A stretch of DNA of 13,314 bases from JBBRHH01 sp038222915. GTDB lineage: Bacteria > Planctomycetota > Phycisphaerae > Tepidisphaerales > Tepidisphaeraceae. The stretch spans positions 1 to 13,314 of the forward strand of contig JBBRHH010000105.1 in NCBI GenBank assembly GCA_038222915.1, given 5' to 3'. Numbering within the stretch: position 1 is the stretch's first letter; every line of letters begins with the position of its first letter. Below are positions 9,501 through 13,314 of the stretch, piece by piece. A model generated the notes under the pieces. The model did not search any database and was not told where the DNA came from. It worked only from the letters and a program-made list of their open reading frames with translations. A program made the position numbers and the translations under genes.

Positions 9501-10559
9501 GAACTTCGCGTCATTCGATGTGGAATAATTGGGTATCTTCGATTCGACATAGGTGCCGCCGCCGCCGAACCATCTCCAGTAACGAAGCCCCTGTTCAAAA
9601 CTGGGATTTGGTATCAGGTTTCGCGTTGTCGGCGCCGGAACATCCATGACATCGCGGGCCCAGAAATCGACGCCGGCCACGGGAGCGGGGGCATCGATGG
9701 ATTTCTCGGCGGCTATTCCGAAATCGATCACCATGCTGTCATGGGCAACGCGTTGCTTCGAGCCGGTGCGGAAGACGATTGAATCGACGTTATTTTGACG
9801 GCTTTCGGATGCGATGAAGGTGTGATTGCCGGACAGCTTGAAGGAGAACCCCTCGAGTGGCTTGTCTGGAGAGAATTGAAAATCGAGGCCTTCTTCTCCG
9901 TACAGAACGCCCGTCTCTTTATTGCTGAGTGTTTTCTCATCGGCCGGCTTGAACTGCTGCTGGTTGATTAGGATGGAGGCGTTTCGAGAGTCCTTCGAGC
10001 CGGTGAAACAGAGTGCCACCCCGTTGAAAGCCTTTGGCAACTCGTCCAGCCCGGCCTGCGTGATTCCCAGATCCCAACTCAGTTCAACCTTGCTGTCGGG
10101 AAGACCTTTCAGCGTGTAACTGAAGATGGCCGGCTCGCCGTTCGGGAGCAGATACTGTTTCGAATAGGTGACAGTGCGAGCCACCTCATCGACCTTCAGT
10201 TCCGGCTGCGTTCCGGGCTTCAGTTGGAAGGGATAGCCAAATCCGCCGCCCTCGTACGAGCCCCAAAACGTAAACCGGAATATTTCACGGTTGTCGACAA
10301 CCAGGCCGATGCCATGGTCTTCATCCGCACGAAAGACGCCGTTTACTTCCCGCACGCCGATGCGCTTGTTCCCGATCCAGAAACTGGGTTGCGGCCAGTT
10401 TTTGCCGTCCTTGAAAAACGATCCGACTCTGAGAACCGGGTCCTGCACCCGTCCCTTGACCGCCTGAAAAGGCACCGGAAATCCGGGGACGTTTTCCTGC
10501 TGCGCGATCGCTACGTGAGACAGGAGCAACAAAGCAGCGCACATGATCAAGTATTTCAT
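6573..10559 (-). CDS. Secreted multidomain glycoside hydrolase-like protein with CBM4/9 and C-terminal CBM9-like domain (1328 aa)
   Basis: Residues 1 to about 19 are a Sec signal peptide (MKYLIMCAALLLLSHVAIA, cut before QQE). About 20-300 is a beta-rich domain of unknown family. NLIPNPSFEQG at 314 to LIDGIQVEEG near 452-460 is a CBM4/9-type jelly roll. About 480-600 looks like an Ig-like linker domain. About 600-900 resembles a clan GH-A TIM barrel of the GH39/GH5 kind. It has WALETETEG with Glu685, Glu687 and Glu689 at the usual acid/base position, VHPYG with His760, and PIDYTEGFN with Glu800 as candidate nucleophile. A small beta domain follows, and from about 1100 (SDWKQIPAIP, WDKDNLYLRVSAADHP) to the end is a CBM9/DOMON-like domain. 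The expected NE pair of GH-A enzymes is replaced by TE, so the exact acid/base is uncertain. The start at 10559 is chosen for the signal peptide and GGAAG site. It is first in an operon with the propeller gene. It probably cleaves an extracellular polysaccharide; the family is unassigned. Confidence 0.88.
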   Translation of the reverse strand: MKYLIMCAALLLLSHVAIAQQENVPGFPVPFQAVKGRVQDPVLRVGSFFKDGKNWPQPSFWIGNKRIGVREVNGVFRADEDHGIGLVVDNREIFRFTFWGSYEGGGFGYPFQLKPGTQPELKVDEVARTVTYSKQYLLPNGEPAIFSYTLKGLPDSKVELSWDLGITQAGLDELPKAFNGVALCFTGSKDSRNASILINQQQFKPADEKTLSNKETGVLYGEEGLDFQFSPDKPLEGFSFKLSGNHTFIASESRQNNVDSIVFRTGSKQRVAHDSMVIDFGIAAEKSIDAPAPVAGVDFWARDVMDVPAPTTRNLIPNPSFEQGLRYWRWFGGGGTYVESKIPNYSTSNDAKFGKQALLIQPTQGNQPMQSLPIPVLKGHTYTVSFYGKAVTPDSSVSLGVTSAVNGSEFNWQKALSKSYKLTESWTRTSFTFISDTSAICLMMGGGRSVLIDGIQVEEGASATEFVAPAVEGNLLTADPDNFLAAGAPINASFKLVGAAGLTGEVEFTLFNYYRERVYHANNAFVLDQQGSATLPLPFDPAILGTGIFVLKANYRLKDATTLREYYRLSVMDFLENKHATKDLFGNLSNAVTLTRADDNLRNYMRWGFGSTTYGGSQQRADLFAKYRIANHLSIAVDLCSEEQRKLIDSITPWTEIPPGGEKMIEDLAFDIAKARPWGDAWALETETEGRCKLILNGNFAEWFKVQMAFRRGIKRANPNATVLPDGGTSGFGRLRGYREMGEYLRAGEGKVKWDAIAVHPYGTLDGIKGWDDFDVNIPLLQNLMKKYGYGSDTPIDYTEGFNVTDTNIPEWGDDGCYDNYQADKPTYDFGWKEHLQAAWIARTYIMCMEHWPQVRSFNIWTSTPYLDQYFAPLALCKIPNTLGHLFPNPKFRTAVSPASGVRGYVFEDEEGRGVAAIWCAIDKVEEGLESGPDMSVRFGEHVPQFIDLMGNVRKVKIDNGRVNIPLGPAPLFLRSDKGGAAQLADTLNRAEISGSSRLMRVAVQPTVSGGLEASLSNLTSHPLKGSFIAGKDQTAFEVDANGSAVKPLTPKFDPIPGKIYSWKESFGLQFTNGRTAKVDWDMSFFYVPHAAKPLPSDPASSDWKQIPAIPMTNWVVQKNAADKPGNLKAAFQLAWDKDNLYLRVSAADHPLLLPDPSRFVKDTSHDPHLHINDGCLETYFDTGANGRTNQFKGYDPDDYRYDAYAGDAKASNGPGLVYRSREPYHQLAGGLEMPGKSDAAQGVKCQFSKTETTYAYVMVFPRKYLEPMKLEAGWQTGFGLYLHNKDVAKRDAPDQGLSLATEPGAPCDARPDLWPIMIFAKENQTVP

Positions 10560-10567
10560 CTTTGAGT

Positions 10568-10572
10568 CTTCC
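10568..10572 (-). promoter_or_regulatory. Ribosome binding site deciding the start at 10559
   Basis: On the minus strand GGAAG lies eight bases before the ATG at 10559. An in-frame ATG at 10598 would add 13 residues ahead of the signal peptide and has no such site. The start that gives a clean Sec signal is preferred. Confidence 0.6.
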
Positions 10573-10593
10573 GCCGTAAATCCGACGCCTGCA

Positions 10594-10599
10594 ATCATA
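10594..10599 (-). promoter_or_regulatory. Possible -10 box for the hydrolase/propeller operon
   Basis: TATGAT on the minus strand matches five of six bases of the sigma-70 -10 consensus and would give a leader of about 30 nt. I see no good -35 at 16-18 bases upstream. Upstream sequence is the gene remnant starting at 10601, so the operon promoter overlaps it. Confidence 0.25.
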
Positions 10600-10600
10600 G

Positions 10601-10870
10601 CAGAGATGTTTCTTCACTGAGCCTCAGACGCTTGTTCTGACGACTGGCGATTATTATGCGGTTAAGCTGCAAATGGGTGCTTCGGACGACTGGCAGTTGA
10701 TCGTGATTCCGGCCAGCAAATTGATCAACCGATTCGACAAGCGGGCGATGCAGGATTGGTCGAGGTTGGGTGAAATCCGGTTTACGCCGAAGCGAGGGGC
10801 GGACATTACCAAGGTTTTATTTGCCGAGTTCAGGTGGGTTGGGCGTGGGAAGACGCGCGGCAAGGAATAG
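10601..10870 (+). pseudogene. C-terminal remnant of a secreted carbohydrate-associated protein
   Basis: The frame is open from just after an in-frame TAG (10598-10600) to the TAG at 10868-10870. The readable part, TGDYYAVKLQMGASDDWQ, then IVIPASKLINRF, MQDWSRLGEIRFTP and ITKVLFAEFRW, looks like the end of a beta-sandwich module of the CBM/CIA30 type found at the C-terminus of secreted planctomycete-like proteins. The domain-like sequence continues upstream of the only in-frame ATG (10673), and that ATG has no convincing ribosome site. No signal peptide or N-terminal domain is present. I therefore read it as the stub of a larger gene cut off at about 10600, not a genuine 65-residue gene. A functional small protein cannot be excluded. 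The remnant points away from the neighbouring operon and toward abiEii. Confidence 0.55.
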
Positions 10871-10902
10871 TGCTATATTTGGAGACGCGAAGGAAAGCCG
10901 AC

Positions 10903-10921
10903 GGCGTAACACGATTACGCC
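10903..10921. terminator. Short hairpin between convergent remnant and abiEii, possible terminator
   Basis: GGCGTAA and TTACGCC form a perfect 7-bp stem with a 5-nt loop (CACGA). It lies 32 nt after the remnant's stop and 70 nt past the end of abiEii, where a bidirectional terminator would be expected. Neither strand has a T-run after it, so it is not a classical rho-independent terminator. The rest of 10871-10991 shows nothing recognisable. Confidence 0.3.
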
Positions 10922-10991
10922 CAGGTTGCCTATTGACGAATCATTACAAGCTGCGGCGCGCCGTGAGTGGTCCTGCAACAGCGATTCACAG

Positions 10992-11960
10992 CTAGGTGCC
11001 TCTGTGTTGCCTGACATTTGTTGCCTTCCAGAGCAACTGAGGGTGCTGCGCGATTCTTTCGGCCATTGCCGCATCATTGGTCAGGAGGTCCGGTCGGATC
11101 TCGCCGTGCTGATTGATGCGTTCCAGGAAGTCCAGTTGATTGGGACGAAGCGGCAACACGACGGCCATCGCGGCGCGAGATTCATCGACCAGCCGTTCAG
11201 CCCATCGGTCGTCCGTGCCGATTCGCTGAATGGCTGAGGCGCTGAGCAGTGGAATCAGTTGCTCGCGAAGCTCACGGGAATCGAAGGCGATGTCGGCCAG
11301 AGTTGCGGTCCGCCAATCCTTGCGATTCATCGCCCCATAGAGCACGAATCCCAGCCGCAGCTTTTCCGGGTCGAGGGGCTGCTGGGTGAGCAGTTGATGC
11401 ACGTCGAACAGATCGCGGCTGGCGTGCCTGGCGAGAAGAGCAACGAACTTTCCAGCGGCCAGCTCGTGCGAGTCAAGAACCGGGATACCAGTGGCACGAT
11501 ACGATCCGACGCTGCGCGAGTCCTGAACCAATGGAGTCCAGAGCGGGATTCGGAGCATGAAATTCACATCGACTTCGAGGTTGCCACCGGTGGTGACAAC
11601 GCTGGGGTAGCTGAGCCGCCACTTGCCCCCGGCATGTTCGGCGGGCTGCCGGCTAACGGTGAAACCCTCGCGGGAAAAGACATCGGTCAGGGCCTTTTCC
11701 AGTTTCGGCTTTTCCTCCAGCATGACCGCGCGGTCGGCGCTGGCGATGTAGTTCAGATCGATGTCCACCGAAAGCCGCGGCACATCAAAGAGAAAAAGAT
11801 TGAGGGCGGTCCCGCCCTTGAGCACGGCGCGATTTTTGAGGAAGGGATGGGCGCGAAAATTCTCCAGCAGATTCAGAAGATGAATGACCTTCTCCAAGAT
11901 CTCGGGACGAAAACCGGTGGCGGCCGATTCTGCCATGAGACGCTTTTGTGAAATGGTCAT
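10992..11960 (-). CDS. abiEii: AbiEii-type nucleotidyltransferase toxin (322 aa)
   Basis: This is the toxin of a type IV (AbiE) toxin-antitoxin / abortive-infection pair. The family belongs to the DNA polymerase beta-like nucleotidyltransferases (DUF1814). Characterised relatives (the MenT toxins) add nucleotides to the 3' acceptor end of tRNA and stop translation. The hallmarks are intact: LKGGTALNLF (47-56) with Gly49-Gly50, then RLSVDIDLNY with Asp66 and Asp68, EVDVNF with Asp131, ELAAGKFVALLARH with Lys171, and RDLFDVHQL with Arg182-Asp183 and Asp186. The start at 11960 is chosen because its ATG overlaps the TGA of abiEi by four bases, the usual arrangement for translational coupling; an in-frame ATG at 12014 would overlap abiEi much more. 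The length is normal for the family and no lesion is seen, so the toxin should be active. It probably acts in the cytoplasm during phage infection. Confidence 0.93.
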   Translation of the reverse strand: MTISQKRLMAESAATGFRPEILEKVIHLLNLLENFRAHPFLKNRAVLKGGTALNLFLFDVPRLSVDIDLNYIASADRAVMLEEKPKLEKALTDVFSREGFTVSRQPAEHAGGKWRLSYPSVVTTGGNLEVDVNFMLRIPLWTPLVQDSRSVGSYRATGIPVLDSHELAAGKFVALLARHASRDLFDVHQLLTQQPLDPEKLRLGFVLYGAMNRKDWRTATLADIAFDSRELREQLIPLLSASAIQRIGTDDRWAERLVDESRAAMAVVLPLRPNQLDFLERINQHGEIRPDLLTNDAAMAERIAQHPQLLWKATNVRQHRGT

Positions 11961-12760
11961 GCCACTTGCTCCCAGGCGCGTTCGGCCAGATCGCGGGGGA
12001 CCACCAGATTCCATTCACGGATGAACTTCGTGTCGCCGTTCTCGCTGCGGCGTCCCGGCTCCAGATAATGCGGAGCGCGTGGCTTGCGCTTGCGCAAGGT
12101 TGCCAGGTGCGATTCTTCCACCATCAGCTTCTCGCGGTGTTGAGAGAGGAACAGCCCAACCTTGGCGGCGATGGTGGCGCCGCCAAGCAGGACGGTGTAT
12201 TCCACCACGCGATCGAGATCGAAGAATTCGACGGAGGCTAGGGACCGCCAGGATTCTTCCCATCCGCCGCTGAGGTCCGGCCGGTCCAGCACGTCAACGA
12301 GCGCGCGCTCCAGCGAAGTGACGCGAACGTCCACGCCACTGCGCTCGGCGGTTTTTACTCCCCACAGTGTTTGTCCCGCCTCACGCAGCGCCTTGGGGAA
12401 CTGGACCGGCTGAAACGCCTGGTCGCGGAAGCGAAACGGGCGCGCGGCGGTTGCGGTGAGATATTGAAAACGCTGGTGGACCGAATAAGCCTTGCCAGAG
12501 AATGCCAAAGCGGTGTGATAAGCGAGTACCGCGTCGGGAGCGAGCTTGGCGGCTAGAGCATAAGAATCCACTGCAACCTGATCAGGTGCTGTGCCCGGTG
12601 GGACGGCGACGTAGAGCCCGCGCCGCACGCGCAACAGATGGCCTTGCTTCTCGTGATAGGAAAGCGCGGAATCCCGGCTGGCCGAGGCGCCGGGGTGGGC
12701 TTGGGCGAACTCCGCTGCCGAGAAGACCGCGTGTTGGGCGAAAAACTGGTTCGGCCTCAT
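11957..12760 (-). CDS. abiEi: AbiEi-type antitoxin and autorepressor (267 aa)
   Basis: This is the antitoxin of the type IV pair: in studied systems it binds DNA with an N-terminal winged helix and represses its own operon, and it counters the toxin without a stable protein-protein complex. Residues 1-53 fit the winged-helix part: AEFAQAH, then LSYHEKQGHLLRVRRGLYVAVP, the recognition-helix/wing signature. The C-terminal antitoxin domain shows SLERALVDVLDRPDLSGGWEESW (149-171), strongly characteristic of the family, and a basic stretch RKRKPRAPHY (223-232). The gene is first in the operon, and its TGA overlaps the abiEii ATG. The ribosome site is weak (GAG about eight bases before the ATG). 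A promoter with a perfect 23-bp palindrome lies immediately upstream. The gene appears intact. Confidence 0.92.
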   Translation of the reverse strand: MRPNQFFAQHAVFSAAEFAQAHPGASASRDSALSYHEKQGHLLRVRRGLYVAVPPGTAPDQVAVDSYALAAKLAPDAVLAYHTALAFSGKAYSVHQRFQYLTATAARPFRFRDQAFQPVQFPKALREAGQTLWGVKTAERSGVDVRVTSLERALVDVLDRPDLSGGWEESWRSLASVEFFDLDRVVEYTVLLGGATIAAKVGLFLSQHREKLMVEESHLATLRKRKPRAPHYLEPGRRSENGDTKFIREWNLVVPRDLAERAWEQVA

Positions 12761-12788
12761 ATTTGACTCTATCGACTGTAACTGAGGT

Positions 12789-12818
12789 ATTATTGCATGT
12801 TTAGGCAGACAAAATCAA
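12789..12818 (-). promoter_or_regulatory. Probable abiE promoter
   Basis: On the minus strand TTGATT (12813-12818, four of six -35 bases) is followed after 18 bases by AATAAT (12789-12794, five of six -10 bases). Transcription would start near 12782, giving a leader of about 20 nt before abiEi. The -35 box lies inside the inverted repeat at 12811-12833, a geometry that suits repression. Confidence 0.5.
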
Positions 12819-12833
12819 GTATTACTTGATTTT
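12811..12833. promoter_or_regulatory. Perfect 23-bp inverted repeat, candidate AbiEi operator
   Basis: AAAATCAAGTA (12811-12821), one central T, then TACTTGATTTT (12823-12833) make a perfect 11-bp inverted repeat. A one-base loop makes an RNA hairpin unlikely and a dimer-binding DNA site likely. It sits about 50 bp upstream of abiEi and covers the proposed -35 box. Studied AbiEi proteins repress by binding inverted repeats of about this size in their promoter. I found no second copy in the upstream region. Confidence 0.6.
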
Positions 12834-13114
12834 AGCTGCTACAACAGCGGTTTCGCACCGGGTTTCTGCGACCATCTTCAAGTCGTCGGGCGACGGACTG
12901 CACACGTATCAAAGGCGACGGACAGGTAGTAGACGGGACGGGGCTTTGAGCTTTGTAGTTTCGGCAGCGGCTCCTGCCGTCGATTTGCACCAGGACGTGT
13001 ACCAGCAAATTCGCCTTCGGGCACTCGAAACTGGAGCCAAGCGTAGGAAACGCACTGGGACCGAATAGACTGACACCGAGCCTTCTGGTGCCAGCGTTAG
13101 CATCGACAGGCAAC
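12834..13114. other. Gap without a convincing gene
   Basis: Short frames are open on both strands (for example 12826-13068 plus) but have no recognisable domain or ribosome site. A small inverted repeat, CGGCAG / CTGCCG at 12962-12979 with a six-base loop, is the only other structure I noticed. Function unknown. Confidence 0.5.
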
Positions 13115-13143
13115 AAAAAAGCCGCAACCATTTCGGTCACGGC
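13115..13143 (-). terminator. Rho-independent terminator
   Basis: Read on the minus strand, GCCGTGACC and GGTTGCGGC pair over nine positions (two G-U) around the loop GAAAT, followed at once by six T (13115-13120). It would stop transcription entering from the right edge. It lies seven bases beyond the tRNA-like 3' end, the normal place for a tRNA terminator. Confidence 0.75.
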
Positions 13144-13149
13144 TTCAGA

Positions 13150-13170
13150 TGCCCAGGACAGGGATCGAAC
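13150..13170 (-). other. tRNA 3'-end-like fragment, possible attachment site
   Basis: On the minus strand the 21 nt read like tRNA positions 53-73: GTTCGATC (end of T-stem and T-loop), CCTGT (T-stem 3' arm), CCTGGGC (acceptor 3' arm) and A as discriminator. No encoded CCA follows. The 5' half is missing: the bases before the T-loop do not pair with CCTGT, and GCCCAGG, needed for the acceptor stem, is not found upstream in the window. Such 3' fragments are left when an integrative element inserts into a tRNA gene. Confidence 0.45.
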
Positions 13171-13314
13171 AATAAGCGATTCTACCGAGAAATCAAGCGA
13201 TTCCGCAAATGGCGCTGCAAAAAGCGCTGCAATCGATCCGGAATTAGCCGGTCTCGTGGCAAATTGGTCCTCTTTATCGGCGACAATCAGATCGGCGATC
13301 CTTGCCATTGCGCA

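Larger units (their letters stand above)
12832..13314 (-). other. Open reading frame entering from the right edge, doubtful coding
   Basis: A minus-strand frame is open from the right edge to a TAA at 12832-12834; the first ATG inside is at 13308. The part to the right of the tRNA-like fragment (ARIADLIVADKEDQFATRP, SGSIAALFAAPFAESLDF) could be the C-terminal end of a gene beyond the window, for example an integrase, since these often end beside attachment sites. The rest crosses the tRNA-like fragment and the terminator, and becomes Arg/Ser/Cys-rich, so it is probably not translated protein. No domain is recognised. Confidence 0.2.

Noticed and set aside
10560..10598. Upstream start at 10598 for the large hydrolase
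   Set aside because: It would place 13 charged and polar residues ahead of a clear signal peptide and lacks a ribosome site; 10559 is better supported.
10903..10921. Hairpin considered as an integron attC core
   Set aside because: The sequence does not fit the RYYYAAC / GTTRRRY core pattern, and no integrase or cassette array is nearby.
12826..13068. Plus-strand 80-residue frame downstream of the palindrome
   Set aside because: Its ATG lies inside the inverted repeat, there is no ribosome site, and the product is basic and low-complexity without a domain.
1..13314. CRISPR arrays, insertion sequences or complete RNA genes
   Set aside because: No regularly spaced direct repeats, transposase or full tRNA/rRNA were seen on either strand.

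Overview
The window looks like a chromosomal segment from a GC-rich, environmental, polysaccharide-degrading bacterium. The best guess is the PVC superphylum (Planctomycetota or Verrucomicrobiota) or a relative such as Hydrogenedentota. This rests on the protein types: large secreted modular proteins with carbohydrate-binding modules, a DUF4091-like enzyme, a Tat-exported enzyme-like protein and FlgD-like/propeller proteins. No phylogenetic marker gene is present, so the assignment is tentative.

Layout. Positions 1-10559 form a secreted carbohydrate-processing cluster. A DUF4091-like glycosidase with an N-terminal carbohydrate-binding module (minus strand) runs off the left edge. A 109-bp divergent gap separates it from a Tat-exported, uncharacterised TIM-barrel-like protein (1556-3166, plus). 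That gene converges on a two-gene minus-strand operon: a 1328-residue multidomain glycoside hydrolase-like protein (6573-10559), then 12 nt later a 1115-residue beta-propeller protein (3213-6560). The last two proteins each end in a CBM9/DOMON-like beta-sandwich. All four have export signals (three Sec-type, one Tat-type), so they probably act together outside the cytoplasm on a complex glycan. No transporter, sulfatase or regulator is visible, so the substrate cannot be named.

Positions 10601-10870 (plus) hold what looks like the C-terminal stub of another secreted carbohydrate-associated protein that has lost its 5' part. It backs directly onto the promoter side of the large hydrolase gene.

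Positions 10992-12760 (minus) carry a complete type IV toxin-antitoxin / abortive-infection pair. abiEi (antitoxin and repressor) overlaps abiEii (nucleotidyltransferase toxin) by four bases. The promoter contains a perfect 23-bp inverted repeat covering the -35 box, a good candidate AbiEi operator.

Positions 12834-13314 hold no convincing complete gene. They contain a rho-independent terminator preceded, on the same strand, by 21 nt resembling the 3' end of a tRNA (T-loop to discriminator) with no 5' part. This looks like an attachment-site scar, with a mobile element probably lying to the right of the window. The plus strand is strongly G-rich over C from 1 to about 6560 whatever the gene direction, but roughly balanced afterwards, so the window may be a mosaic.
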